Source: Gymnothorax reevesii
Taxonomy: Eukaryota; Chordata; Actinopteri; Anguilliformes; Muraenidae
Reading direction: 5' to 3'
Assembly (NCBI GenBank): GCA_029721435.1
Contig: CM056583.1
Location: forward strand, 47,273,120 to 47,337,119
Length of the DNA stretch: 64,000 bases
Position numbers and translations under genes: made by a program. Under the pieces are notes generated by a model that saw only the letters and a list, made by a program, of their open reading frames with translations, ran no database searches and was not told where the DNA came from. The stretch's first letter is position 1. Each line of letters begins with the position of its first letter. This document shows positions 10,538 to 22,262 of this stretch, one piece after another.

Positions 10538-11789
10538 ACTCAAATACTCACTGCGTCACATTGCTATAATAAAATAATTAATGCAGATTATGTATAATAA
10601 ATGCCTATCGAATGACTGTGTGCCCCTACTTTGAAATGCAGAGAGGGCAGCTGACGACCAAAAGCTGTCCAAAAATGGCTGCGTAATGCAAATGGATTTT
10701 CTGCAAAATTCTGTGTGTGTAAAATGTAAATCCACAAGTGTAAAACAGAGATGCAAAAATGCATTTTCAGTTCACTGATAAAACCTTGATTCACAAATGC
10801 CAATTCTAAAGTTGTAAATGATAGGGAGACACAGTACGTATGTTTTTCAATTATCAGTCAATTCATTTAATGAATTTGAAGAATTAGTTTTTCTTTGGGA
10901 AACTCATTCACGTAGTTGTAGGTCTGTTTTATATTAGCAAAATATTTTTGTGAATTAACGCATTTTTTTTTTCATTTGATAAAATTTGTGTTCACACAAA
11001 TAATATTGAGAAAAATTTATCTCCATAGTAGATCCACAAACATGCACACTTGATTGCTCTGAGATATTTGACAAGTTTCTCAGCAGCACGATCAGATGAT
11101 TTGTCCGCAGGATTAATTGAGTACTCATACATATCGGCTGTTTTGCAGCAGCATTCCTGATTAAAGGCATCACAAAGCATTTTCTGTGGCTTTAATTCTC
11201 TCCAGGATAATAACCAACGAACACCACCCTTATGCAGTTCATCTCCTCAACATTAATTATTCAGCAATACCTGACTGATAAGTTTGAGAATACGTTGGAC
11301 ACATGGTACATTGTTAAGTATTCAGGGAAATTAAGAGATAAAACTAGATAAAACTATGCTGGAAAAGGAATTACAGCCCATAACTGAGAAACATTTAAGG
11401 TAAGTCTAGGGTAATATCACTTGTGTGCCCTCACTGCCCTGTGTTCAAGATGGGGAACCACCAAGCAGGGCAAAATATTCAACAACATTTTTTTTCTCTG
11501 ATTATAATTTTTTGCAGCGGTATGCAGTGATGTAGTATAAATAAATAGCAGCATCATTAATGGCAAAAACATCAGTTCAATTATCATAATTATAAAATGA
11601 GTACAGAAATTGTATTCTGAATCACAAATATCATAATGACACACCTAAGCCCACAAAAAAAAATTGTCCCCATCTGTCTGAATTTCTTGAATCTGTTATA
11701 AAGCTACAGACATGGAATTAGAAATGCTGCTTTGCCAGTCAAACTCATTGTGCTCTAAAACATCCAAAAGTTGGAGCATTCAGTGTGAG
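10538..11789. other. Unassigned AT-rich spacer
   Basis: No recognisable gene, exon or bounded repeat is visible. Confidence 0.3.
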
Positions 11790-12080
11790 TGTGATGGTCC
11801 TGCCCTGCAGGCCCTCCCCCCTCCTGCTGTCTGCACCTCCACCTCATCGAGCTACATCTGTTGCTTGTTAAGATGGAGGTGCTATGTAGAGTATATAATT
11901 CTGTGTGTTGGAGCCCAGTTTAAATTGGTTTGCTGCTGCTACTCTCTGTTTTTATTCTTTAAATTAAATATGTATTTATATTTTTACTCAGCCTGTGCCT
12001 TTGGGTCCCTTTCCTTGGTGTTGGGTACATGGTCCCAGTGCCCGCCGGCTTCATGTCTTCAGCGGGGGCAAAACCATGAC
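11790..12080 (+). repeat. Possible solo LTR or similar promoter-bearing repeat
   Basis: Sequence starting TGTGATGGTCCTGCCC near 11790 carries a TATATAA-like box near 11893 and, after an AT-rich stretch, a GGGTCCC...GGTGTTGGGTACATGG tail. Composition and layout resemble the long terminal repeat of an LTR retrotransposon as I remember such fish repeats. I could not identify a second copy or a target duplication. The 162-codon open frame through this region shows no protein motif. Confidence 0.25.
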
Positions 12081-12580
12081 CGCTATGCACCATTATGTAG
12101 CCCATACATACAGATTCTCAGAGTTAGAACAAAAAAAGAATCCAATTACAACAGCTTACTCCCCTTCAACTTAGGAAATTGCATTACTTATTCGGTATAA
12201 GGTACTGCAAGCCAGCTTAACGCAAAACTAGCCAGCACTGCGGTAGAGGGTGTTTTGGGAATTGGGAAAAAAACAACCATGCTATCTATCAGGCAGAGCC
12301 AAGAAGCAGCAAAGGACTGGCAAATATAACAAATTGCACTTGTAAATGAAACTGAACAAGTATTAAGGTTCATTTTTCAAAAGCAAGGCTGATGCAATTG
12401 TAATGAATCAGATTCCAAAAGACTCCATGCGCAGAATTTTTTTTAACTTTTCACAGTAAAGGTCATTGGGTATTATTTTATTCTTTTGTTCCATTACAAA
12501 ATAAAAATAAAAAAAGATGTTGGCTCTACTGTGAACAGCCAATGAGGCTGAGACTTTCCTTTGCAAGAGGACTTTCCTAT
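12081..12580. other. Unassigned spacer
   Basis: No supported gene or repeat boundary is visible. Confidence 0.3.
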
Positions 12581-12599
12581 TATGATCCAGACAAGAATG

Positions 12600-12880
12600 C
12601 AAATGCAGTTTAAGGGTACAATCCCAAATTGCAAAAAGTAATTTAATCAACATTGTGGTATTGTCAGGCTGAAGATTGCAATCAACATTGATGTCAGATA
12701 CTGAAAAAAACATGAAAGTGCTCGCTATGATCAACATGGAAATAACGTTGAATTTCCAATCAATTCTGACAATGTATCGACCTTGCTTCAACTATGATCT
12801 GATCAACATTGAAAGAATGTAGAATTGCATCAACATTGATTCAACGATAAATATGCATTGCATTACACATTGAAACAATG
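12600..12880. repeat. CAACATTGA-rich interspersed repeat
   Basis: The motifs ATCAACATTGA/G and TTGATTCAACG recur irregularly (about 12645, 12680, 12730, 12800 and 12830). They form short inverted pairs such as ACATTGAAACAATGT at 12868-12882. A related block lies at 22055-22262. This is a low-complexity family commonly seen in fish DNA; no coding content. Confidence 0.5.
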
Positions 12881-12949
12881 TTAACATAACATAACATGAA
12901 TGGAAAGAATCGCCGTTCAGCCCAACTAGGCTCGCCAGTTTCTTTATAC

Positions 12950-13370
12950 TATTGTGAATGTATCACCTCAGATACTCAATGACTCTATGGTATCTAGCTT
13001 TAAGTCAAGCCTGCTATTAAACTCCCAAGGTCTCTACCTCAACAATATGGTCAGGCAAGCTGTTCCACATCGAAATAGTCTTTGGGTGAAGAAATTTTTT
13101 CGAATATCAGTGCTAAATTTTCCTTTGATCAGCTTCCATTTGTGACCCCGAGTTCTAGTAACAACACTTGGTTGAAAGAATCCTACATAATTCACGTTGT
13201 TAATCCCTTTAAAATATTTAAAGACCTCAATCAGATCACCCCTTAGTCTCCTTTTCCTAAGACTAAAGAGATTAAGGATCTTCAGCCTTTTCTCCAAGCT
13301 TTCATCTTTTATACCGGGAATCAGCTTAGTGGCTCTTCTCTGAACTTTTTCTAGAGCCTCTATGTCTTTC
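12950..13370 (-). pseudogene. CR1 ORF2 C-terminal segment, displaced by insertion
   Basis: Minus-strand reading from 13370 gives KKDIEALEKVQRRATKL, ESLEKRLKILNLFSLRKRR and RGDLIEVFKYFKG, then RTRGHKWKL and FFTQR, the conserved end of CR1 ORF2. It directly continues the segment that stops at 16674 once the 3.3-kb insertion is ignored. It ends in the CR1 3' UTR near 12950. Confidence 0.85.
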
Positions 13371-14279
13371 TTAAAGGGGAGCTAATATGCTATTTTTCCA
13401 AGTTTATATTTTGGTCTTTGACTCCCCAAGAGTACTCCTGATCGCGCAAAGTAAAAAAAAGGGCGCTTACTTCGCTCATGCTGCCATCCTCAAAAAGCCC
13501 CATTTGTTGTCCATAGTAGTTTCTGCCTGAAACGCCTTATTGGGGTGGCTCTTCCGCTATGGCCCCCACTCCCCATTTGCCCACTTTCTTCTGACTGGCC
13601 AGCTCTGTGGAGGGCGGATCTAGGCAGGACGAGGCAGCAGAACACAGTTTTCCTGTTCCAGCTCCAGAGTGAAAATGGCGCGCCTCTCGATGCATATTCT
13701 GCAATCTAACACAATACGTGTATAGAGCTAATGAAATTAACTTGTTCTAATAAACGCAACAGCGAAAGTGGAGGACGCAGTGCAAAAGTCTGGCAGCTCA
13801 AGGACGAATTTGCTATCGGCTACAGTTTGCCGCGGCAAAAGTTGGTGAGTACAGCGGTTTTACTACTCTGTAGCTCGGATGCAGGGAAAGCTAGAATCCA
13901 CCCCATATAGAACATTTGTAGAACGGGTCGACATGCCCAAGTGTAGAACTGAGACCGTAGAAATCTGGTGGGTCTGAGTTTAGAGGGAAACATGGACAGT
14001 GAGGAGCAGCTAAAAGTGGACCAACAGCTTATGGACTGCTTCGGTGTGTATTAGGACCTGCTGGTTCCTGTGCATAGCTGTGGTGTGTTGTTAGCGTGGA
14101 GAAACGAACAGTTCCTGCACTGGTATATGATGGAGGGGTGAAAGCTCCAAGCTAAACGGCCTTTTCGGAAATTGCCCGTGGTAATAGTCCACTGATTGCT
14201 TTGGAATGACCAGCTTTTCCTCGCAGAATATGGGTACATTATGGATAGCGTCTGAGGGCAAGATAGAGCTCCGGTTATG

Positions 14280-15570
14280 TCATGAACATAATACAGGTTT
14301 TACAGCCCGTTAAGTTCCGTCAGCGTGAACCGTTGCTTATGTGGAGCTAGCGAATCAACCACTTTTACAGGAAAGAATTTAAAATTTAATCGATGGCAAT
14401 GCAGAGAGATCATTTATAATACTGCACAAGGTATAGCCTGTGTGCTTTCCAATTGCTTTCACCGGTAGTATCAGAAAGCTTGCCCAGACGTTGGAGATGT
14501 ATCAGGCTGACCCCGGTCATGGATAAGTAAAGCAATTGTTTCACAAGCACCTAAAAATACACCCCAAGCTCTGCCAAATCTACGTCTGGTCTAACTGCAG
14601 CCCATTCGGCAGACACATACAGCACCTCTCCGTTTAGCTTCAACTGTAGTGGCTAGTATTAGGAAAAGTTATGATGAAACTGATGCTTACCAAAGTAACA
14701 CAAGGATACATATAAGTATGCATATAAGTTAACCAGAAGCACTTTAAATTAGCAGAGCACGCAAACTGACATGCAGTAGCTAATAAGCGGTAATGACTTT
14801 GAATGTAATCTGTCGTGCAAAAAAATGTTTTGCGTCCGGTGTGAAAGCTGCGTAACGCGCCCATAAGGCCTGTATTCATATCTTAGCATTGACTTTGACT
14901 GTAGCTAATCTGTTGCGCGAAAAATTTGTTTCGCGTCCGGTGTGAAAGCTGCTTAACATGCCCATAATGTGTATTCACGTCTTTCCATTGACTTTGAATG
15001 TAGACTAATCTGTCCTGCGAAAAATTCGTTTCGCATCTGATGTGAAAGCAGCTTTATGGATAGTATGCGACAGCTACAGAGAGCTCAGTTGTGTTATGAA
15101 CATAATACAAGTTCTGCAGACCGTAAGTTCCATTAGCGCGGACAAGTTGCTTATGTGGAGCTAGGGAATGGATCACTTCTACAGGAAAAAATTACCTATT
15201 TTATCTCCGCCTTTTTCTGCTTTTTATTCGGCACAACAATTTCTAAAGGGGGGATGAAATTATGTCAGAGTAGCGCAGAGAAATTATTTGTAAACCGGTA
15301 GAGCTTCTGCGTTTCGCATTGCTTTCATAGTAGCACCAGAGAGCTTGCTCAGACATTTGTGAAGTCCCGGTCATGGATAAGTGAAGCGATCACTAACTGT
15401 AGTGGCTATAATCGGGCAACGTAATGATGAAACTGCTACATTGATGCTTACCGAAGTAACACAAGCATATACTGCATATACTGCAACTGCTGCATATAAG
15501 TTAACCAGGAGAATTTTTAATTATCACGACACGCAAACCAACATGCAGTAGCAGGTAACCGAGCGGTCAT
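14280..15570. repeat. Diverged internal duplication of about 0.8 kb
   Basis: Blocks such as GAACATAATACA...TTATGTGGAGCTAG (14284 and 15097), CCCGGTCATGGATAAGT (14513 and 15367) and ATGATGAAACTG...CTTACC (14670 and 15430) occur in the same order about 0.8 kb apart. A further short copy begins near 15597. The copies differ by many substitutions and indels. Confidence 0.65.
14794..15055. repeat. Three tandem 96-99-bp units inside the Kolobok element
   Basis: TGACTTTGAxTGTA starts units at 14794, 14890 and 14989. Each unit continues through AATCTGT...GCGTCCGGTGTGAAAGC. Units are diverged, so the expansion is old or pre-dates insertion. Confidence 0.8.
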
Positions 15571-16673
15571 AACCACAGAGAAAAACCCTTGCAATACAGG
15601 TTTTACGGACCGCAAGTTCTGTTACTGTGAACAGTTATACCCAGCATCCAAATTACAAACAAGCATTAAAAGTTAGTTTCAAATGAAGTTTATGTTTACA
15701 CACCTTCTGTAGACTTTCCCCTGATATCACTCTTGGATATTTAGGACACAAACATTAGCAACAGTAACTTGGCTACGTTAGCCGCTGTGCTACAGCCACA
15801 ATAAACTGGCTATCACGTCAGGTTGGCTTAAAAAGCAACTTGCAGCTTCTGTGTCTCTGAGTCAAGGACAGTCGCGACCGATACAGGCTTTATCTTCAGA
15901 TATTTTACAAAGCCTGCGCCAGTTGCTAGTGCTAACTATCGCTAGCGGTTCTGCTAGCCACCCGTAACACGTTAGCTTCACTTACATTATTTGCTGTTAT
16001 ATGGTTACGTACAGCTTGTGACTCCGAGCGCTTGATCGATGCAACTGCTTCAGGTTTGAGAAGCAGCTGTAACACTAAGCCTGTGTCAAATTATCCTTCA
16101 ATGATAAAGCTGTCTTTGGTGAAATGCTCAGCACAAACAGCTAACGTTCCCTTTGGCCGTGGCTGTTTGCTGCCAGCAAACAAAAAAACTACCCACTGAT
16201 TTCCGGTGGAATCTTTTTTTGGAAGAGATATATTTGTTTTTCTTCACAACCAAAAGTAAATAGACAAGTAGCTTTGGGGGAGATACTGACAAAATTGCAC
16301 CTCAAACGATCTGCAGTTCTTCTTTTGTATTTCCAAAAGTGGAGATGCTACTAAGGCATAGTATGATCTGCCGTTGTTAGTGCCTGCTAGAATAGTTTCC
16401 TGTGTGGGCAGGTCCAGCGCAGTGGTTGGCTCTGGCTAGGTCTGTACTAATTGGATGGCACAACCTGATGTCAGGTTTTGCCCTGATCTCGTGAAGATCT
16501 CGAGAGGAGCTGTTCAGAGAGGAAATCACGCTCACGAAATCACGTTCTTGGATTACGGCAAAACCCCTGTATTTTATGTTTAGAAACTTTTCAGAGGTTG
16601 AGCATGGACAATCAACATTAGAACATTACTAATGTGTATTAAAAGAAGGATCAGCATGTTAGGTCCACTTTAA

Positions 16674-18497
16674 AGTATGGTCCCCAGAGCTGTACACAAT
16701 ACTCTAGATGTGGTCTGATGAATGTGTACAAAAGAAGCATCTTCTCTTTGGATTTAAACTCAATACTTTTGGCAATGTATACCAGCATCCGATTGGCTTT
16801 TTTAACTGCTGCAGCATAATGGCTAGAGCCTGTGAGGGTTCGGTCAACAATCACTCCCAGATCTTTTTCTTGTGAAGCACATTCCAGTTTAAAACCTCCC
16901 TAGAAGTAATCCAATCTAATGTTTTTATTACCCTCATGTACAACTTCACATTTTGCAACATGAAATTTAATTTGCCACATTTCTGCCCAATTCTGGATTC
17001 TATCCAAATCATCCTGAATCACTTTAGTAGACTCTAAACTATTAGCCAAACCTCCCAATTTAGTATCATCAGCAAATTTAACTAATCTGCTCTCAATATT
17101 CCTATCAAGGTCATTAATGTAGATGAGGAACAGCAGGGGTCCCAACACCGATCCCTGGGGGACGCCACTCCCCACCATACCTAGCTCAGATGAGATACCA
17201 TTGACCACCACTCTTTGTGTTCTGTCCTGCAACCAGTTTTGAATCCACTTCAGAATACCTCCTGTAACTCCAATGGAGCTCATTTTAATATTTGTCTCTT
17301 ATGCTGTACTATCTCAAATACTTTCTAAAAATCCAAATATATGACGTCATAAGCCCTGCTCTGGTCATAAGTCTTGGTGGCCTCTTCAAAAAATTCCCTC
17401 AAGATATTGTCATGTTCAAGAAATAAGTCAAGCTCATCTTCTATGATAGATTCCAATATTTTGCACGCAATGCAAGTTAAACTAACTGGCCTTTAATTTC
17501 CTGGCTCAGTAGGGTCCTCTTTCTGATATATTGGTATTGTATAGCCCTGTTTCCAATCATTTGCTATTTCTCCAGTTTCTAAAGACCGTCTGAAGATGGC
17601 GGATACCGGCTTAAAGATTATCTCACTAACTTCCCTGAGCACTCTAGGATATAAACCATCACGACCTGCCGCCTTATCTGCCTTTAGTGCAACTTGTCTA
17701 ATTGTCTGTTTTCCCTAACCTCAATTTCCACTAAATAATCTTGAGCATTGGACATGCTCTCTGCCCGAATAAAGACCCGCTCTGAGGTAAAATTCTCAAC
17801 AAAGTGACTGATTAAGGTATCCACAATATCCTTGTTATCATTTAGCAGCGATCCATTTTTATTCTTTATGCACTAAACCTGCTCTTTGACTTTCCTTTTT
17901 CTGCTACAGTACTGAAAGACGCACTTAGGGTTAGTTTTTGCCCCCTCTGCATTTTGTATTTCATACAGTCTTCTAGCATTCTTCGGCTCTTTTTTGACCA
18001 CAGCCCACATTTTACAGTATTCAGCCTAAGTAATTTCATTGTTATCCTTTATGTACATCTTATAAAGATTCCTCTTTTCCCTCAAACTCCTACGAATGGC
18101 TGTGGTCATCCACTGAGGATTCTGCTTTTTCAGCTTACTTTTGGACACGTTTGGAATGAATTTGCATTGTAAATCAAGTAAAACCCCTTAAATCTTTTCC
18201 ACATCTCATTTACAGACTCACAGTCCAGGAGTATCTCCCATTTTATTACACTTAGATATGAGCGCATCCTGTCAAAGTTTGCTCACCTAAAATTGAAAAT
18301 TTTTGTTTTTGAAAACACCTTTTTAACTTCCCATGAAACCTCAAAATTAACAGTACAGTGATCACTTGTCCCAAGTGGCTCCAATACATTGCATAACATT
18401 GCTAATTCTATCTGAGTCATTACAGAGCACTAAGTCTAAGCCTTCTCTCTTGTAGGTTTATTAACATACTGCACCAAAAAATTATCATTTATAACAT
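16674..18497 (-). pseudogene. CR1 ORF2 reverse transcriptase region
   Basis: Frameshifted translation gives RPVSLTCIACKILES and YDVIYLDF (first catalytic Asp) with stops. A clean stretch at 17283-16900 then contains WIQNWLQDRTQRVVVNG, SGVPQGSVLGPLLFLIYIND and KFADDTKLGG (FADD, the catalytic Asp pair). It continues to 16674 with KDLGVIVDRTLTGSSHYAA and RPHLEYCVQLW. These are standard blocks of the CR1 reverse transcriptase and thumb. Coding is interrupted at 16670 by the Kolobok element and resumes at 13374. Confidence 0.88.
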
Positions 18498-19046
18498 CTA
18501 GAAATTCCTTCCTTCCTCCCCCCTACCCTGTGCCTTCACCATTTCCCAATCGATGCCAGGATAATTTAAGTCTCCCATAATAATAGTCCCCCCTCCTCTA
18601 CAAGCTTGCGTAATCCTCTTAAAGAGCATTTCATTGACTGTACTGTCCAAAGATGGTGGTCGATAGCATACACCTATGTTTAAACCTGTCTCGTGTTTGC
18701 TAATGAGCCTGACCCAGATATCTGCGCAGGGCAAGGAATGTTCAATTTCGGGAATTTCCTGTACATTTATGTTTTCCTTCACATAGAGTGCTACACCCCC
18801 TCCTCGCCTATTGCATCTACCCTTCCTAAAGAGCTTATTACCTTCTACATTATATTCATCTCCATCCTCTTCACTAAGCCATGTCTCTGTAATCCCAACT
18901 ATGTCATAGCCCTCACTAATCATAAAGGCCTCAAGTTCTGGAAATTCATTTTTAATGCTTCTTGCATTTAGATAACCTGAAATGTTTTTATCACAAACAC
19001 TCTTCCCCTTCGATTTCCTAAGTGCCCGCTGCTCCAAGCCCTTCAC
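18498..19046 (-). pseudogene. CR1 ORF2 endonuclease domain
   Basis: The 182-codon open frame has the APE-type endonuclease blocks in order: LNARSIKNE, GITETWL (metal-binding Glu), GGGVALYVKENI, VCYRPP, and IIMGDLNYPGIDW (Asp-Asn pair). These correspond to the nicking enzyme that starts target-primed reverse transcription. The frame is lost after EEGRNF at 18498; the continuation toward the reverse transcriptase is recoverable only with frameshifts. Confidence 0.85.
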
Positions 19047-19165
19047 TATGCTTGTTTTAAAAATATATCATCAATAGTGCATGTTTCGCTGTCAGTTTCC
19101 ATCAGGGCAGTCTGCATTTCCCTCTGTGTAACATTCTCTAACCTACCTGCCCCCCTGAGTCCCTA

Positions 19166-19751
19166 GTTTAAATAACTCTATGCTACCCTCAACATACGCT
19201 GACCCAGTGCAGAGGTACCCCTCCGGTTCAGGTGTAACCCATCCGGCTTGAACAGGTCACCCCTCTCCCAGTAGTAGTTCCAGTGCCCCATAAACCTATA
19301 CCCCTCTTTCCAACACCAGGTTCGTAGTCACGTGTAAAACCTCCAGATAAAATTGCTTCCCTCTGTTTGCACGTGGTACCGGTAGAATCCCAGAGAACAC
19401 TACTGTGGAGGATCTGCTCCTAAGCTTTTCAGCTAATTCCACAACTTTGCCTTGCAGAACCTCAGACCTACCCTTACCTACCCTACTTACCTCGGACCTA
19501 CCCTGCCTGCTCTGGGGTCCCGCACCACCCTGCTTTGGCGTACACACCATTTCTCTAAGTGACATACTACTTAGTTCCTCTAGAAACTTTACTGATTGTG
19601 AACTATGTCGCGCCGCAAACTGGCCCTGAAGATCAAGGATCTTGCTATCCAGATGCTCAATTAGCTGGCACCGGTGGCAGACAAACCCACCCTGGAAGTA
19701 TCTTTCCAAAAGTGCGATCATCCTGCAACCGTCACAGAGTTTTGGCCACAT
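19166..19751 (-). pseudogene. CR1 ORF1 (zinc-finger plus esterase-like) remnant
   Basis: An open frame begins MWPKLCDGCRMIALL, with CxxC...FVCHRC cysteine pairs typical of a PHD-like zinc finger, and passes a linker with RSEVSRVGKGRSEV repeats. It then reads VVFSGILPVPRANRGKQ, the first esterase strand. It is closed at 19296 by a frameshift. In the next frame (about 19294-19166) it resumes with MGHWNYYWERGDLFKPDGLH and LNRRGT, ending at a stop. The D...H pair is the C-terminal catalytic part of the SGNH-type esterase found in CR1/L2 ORF1. The catalytic Ser region is only partly recognisable. Confidence 0.75.
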
Positions 19752-19790
19752 TTTGAACCGCCTACCTGATGACCTCGCTCACCCTAAATA

Positions 19791-21290
19791 AAAGAAAATG
19801 ACTGATGCCAATATAGAAGCTGAGGAACCACAATTTATTAACTAATTAACCTGAGAAGCCCTAAGCAGCATTCACAATAGAAACTGTGGGGAAACTATAA
19901 TAAGCCTATAATATTGGATAATAAGCCTCTTTTAACAGGGGCTTAGTTTCAGTTAACAAAAATGAAATACCAAATTGAGAAACTCTATAGATAATAAGTA
20001 TTCCTATTAAGCCAACTTGAGTTTATCTAGTCCCAGTATTAAAATACCAACCTAAAAATACCACAGAGCTTAACTAAGAACCCAGAAAAAACAGACTGGC
20101 AACAAAGCCCAGGAGAAACTGGAGGAAGGAGGAGGCGGAGCACTCCGGTAAACCTTTCCATTTCAATTCCAACCAAACCGAATGGACGACTCAAGTGACT
20201 GCTGCTCTACTAACTAAATACTAAATCTCAGATCCCCAGTCGGAAAATGCAAACAGTAACTATCTAGCTAGCTAGCCACAAATACAACCAAGGGTAACCG
20301 AGAAAAGAGTAAAGGCTCGGTTCCCTTTAATTAAAACGGACAGAATAAACAAGACGTATACTATGTGAGCGAACTATACACGGTATCTCCCTCAACAAGC
20401 TGTCGCTAAGCACTCAAACAAGCAGTTAAACTTTAATCAGCTGATCAAGGCACAGCAACGGAGGAAAATACAAAGATAACGTAATTCGCAATGTGTTTAG
20501 TCAGAAGAGCCCTTCGATAATAATAAACTGCAAAAAAGAAAAAAACCCAGGTTCGCGTTAACATTCAAGCTTGGCAATGAGGTTTATGTGGTAATGCAGT
20601 AGCAAACAAAGGATAGAAAACAAACGGGACTAAAAAAACCCCAGTGAACGTCGATATTTATTGGTTAAAAGACTGTATGAAAGGCAAGCCACCAAGTATG
20701 AAACCAAGCCGGGTTATAGTTAGATATCCAGGTAATTTGATAATATTCTTGGCGTTGAGAGCTTACTGAGGTTGGTTAGCTAAATCGGCAACAGAAAAAC
20801 CAGGCGACAGTACCTCAGTCCTTGAAAACATTTGATTTACTTTGTATATCACACAATTCACTTAGTTAGACAATTATTTAGCGTTTAAATTAATTCTTTA
20901 AATTTGGCGTTTAAATTTATTTTACTTCACCTTACTTTGCTCCCCTGGAGACTGAAACCCCCCCCCCAAAAAAACCCAAAAAACCCCCGTCGCCTTTGTT
21001 TGACCAGTTAGCGACTTAATTTGGTTGTTGGCTCACTGAGTTGTTACAGGGGGAAAAAGGGGAAAAAGAAGACCGGGGGAAGATTCTAACTGCCCCTACT
21101 GCGTTATACCTCAGGAGAAACTCGGCTAATCTCTACTAATGTTTGAGCATTAACACACAAACTATTTTCAGAAAACCCTGTTTGCACAATAGTAAATCGT
21201 CAGCTTCTATCCCTCCACACGTCTTTCTATGTCTCAACCCAAGCAGAATGAACACCAAAGAACAGCGCTACAGCACAGCCAAGAGGTCAG
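19791..21290. other. Unassigned; may contain the CR1 5' UTR
   Basis: The start of CR1 is not marked by a clear boundary. Part of 19.8-20.8 kb could be its 5' UTR on the minus strand. A C-rich/A-rich tract lies at 20958-20988. No gene is seen. Confidence 0.3.
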
Positions 21291-21293
21291 TGA

Positions 21294-21322
21294 CATTATT
21301 ATTATTATTATTATTATTATTA
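21294..21322. repeat. (TTA)n microsatellite
   Basis: About ten uninterrupted ATT units immediately precede the left end of the inverted-repeat element at 21335. Confidence 0.95.
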
Positions 21323-21334
21323 TGAAAGGGCCTT

Positions 21335-21966
21335 TTCAACACTTTTCAACCCTCCTCTGAATGTTTTTAATATGCCTCATCAAAAAATAATCACTTTATT
21401 ACTCTATTTATGGTATAGTTCAACAAGGAGCATGCTACAGTAGTCTACTAGTCAGAATTATCACTGCCATATGCCTGAATGGCAGTGATGTCACTAACAG
21501 ACAAGTTTGGAGCAACCCCCGCAGTGTTATGGTTTGCACCCCACCGAATGCAAACCGCAATTCGGTGGGCACTAAGACCATGGGATTGAGCAAAAGGAGA
21601 CTCAAGTGCCAAGGCTGGGGGTGAAGAACTGAATTCACTTGAAAAAAACAAACAAGAACTGAAGTTCAAAAAAAAGAGAAACAAGGCAAGGTAGCAGCTA
21701 AAACAGACACACAGATCTGCTGTGGCCAAGTAAAATGCAGAGCACCAGTACTGGCACCTGCCAACACTAAATACTCTGCAACTGCCGTCATCTTAATTGG
21801 CTCCGGCTGAGGCCAATCAAGTTGGAGGCAGAAGAACGTTAAAGGGGAGGGGCTGGAAGGCCCAAACCTTAACTCACAGAACTTTAAAACACCAAATAGA
21901 GTAAAATGATTATTTTTTCAATGAGGCATATTAAAAACATAACGACGAAGGTTAAAATGCTGAAAC
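21335..21966. mobile_element. DNA transposon/MITE with about 70-bp inverted ends, superfamily unknown
   Basis: The stretch 21340-21409 is inversely repeated at 21894-21965. Both ends share TTTTTAATATGCCTCAT, AAAAAATAATCA and ACTCTATTT. The interior has no transposase; the overlapping minus frames show no motif. A short stem at about 21541-21570 pairs CCACCGAAT with ATTCGGTGG. The outermost bases and target duplication are unclear, partly because the left side abuts a (TTA)n tract. Confidence 0.7.
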
Positions 21967-22054
21967 AAAAAAAAAAAAACAATAAAACAGACCATTATTC
22001 ATTTAGTTATTTATTAAAGATTCAAAAGAAATTACACTTGTGACGACACCCCCC

Positions 22055-22262
22055 TACATCAGCACCATTGAAACGATGTCAATTCATTGCAGGGAATTTC
22101 AACATTGAAAAATCATCATCTATACTACATTGATTCAACAACAGGTTTTCAAACATTGAAATGGTAACTGTAATTAAAAATTGAATCAGCATAGATTTTT
22201 CAACCTCAACCAAAAATAACCAATCTGACCAAAATCCAACATTGAATTAATGTCTTTTGCTA
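22055..22262. repeat. CATTGA-rich interspersed repeat
   Basis: Recurrent ACATTGAA, CATTGATTCAAC and CCAACATTGAATTAATG motifs make this the same type of sequence as 12600-12880. No gene. Confidence 0.5.

Larger units (their letters stand above)
13375..16669. mobile_element. Nonautonomous Kolobok/T2-type DNA transposon inside CR1
   Basis: The left end TTAA|AGGGGAGCTAATATGCT (13371 on) and the inverted right end TTAA|AGTGGACCTAACATGCT (16673 backwards) match at 13 of 17 terminal bases. TTAA flanks both ends (13371-13374 and 16670-16673). Removing the element and one TTAA restores continuous CR1 sequence (CTTTCTTAAAGTATGG). TTAA target plus AGGGGA-type ends (the TTAAAGGRR signature of T2) identify Kolobok. 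No transposase is visible in 3,295 bp; only two short incidental frames occur. The interior contains a 96-99-bp triplication and a large diverged duplication. Confidence 0.85.
12884..19790 (-). mobile_element. CR1-type LINE, near full length, split by a Kolobok insertion
   Basis: Reading leftward on the minus strand the element shows a zinc-finger/esterase ORF1 (19751-19166), an APE-type endonuclease (19046-18498), a reverse transcriptase (about 17750-16900) and a C-terminal domain. The C-terminal domain continues on the far side of the 13375-16669 insertion (13370-12950). The 3' end carries (TTATG)n-like repeats (12885-12897), the usual CR1 tail in place of poly-A. The 5' boundary is not defined: the UTR may reach into 19.8-20.8 kb. 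Frameshifts and stops in all coding parts mean it no longer makes protein. It replicated by target-primed reverse transcription when active. Confidence 0.9.

Noticed and set aside
11712..12200. 162-codon plus-strand frame rich in Cys and Leu
   Set aside because: It runs through a probable LTR-like repeat and an AT-rich stretch; no recognisable domain.
18693..18971. 92-codon plus-strand frame
   Set aside because: It is the antisense shadow of the CR1 endonuclease coding sequence.
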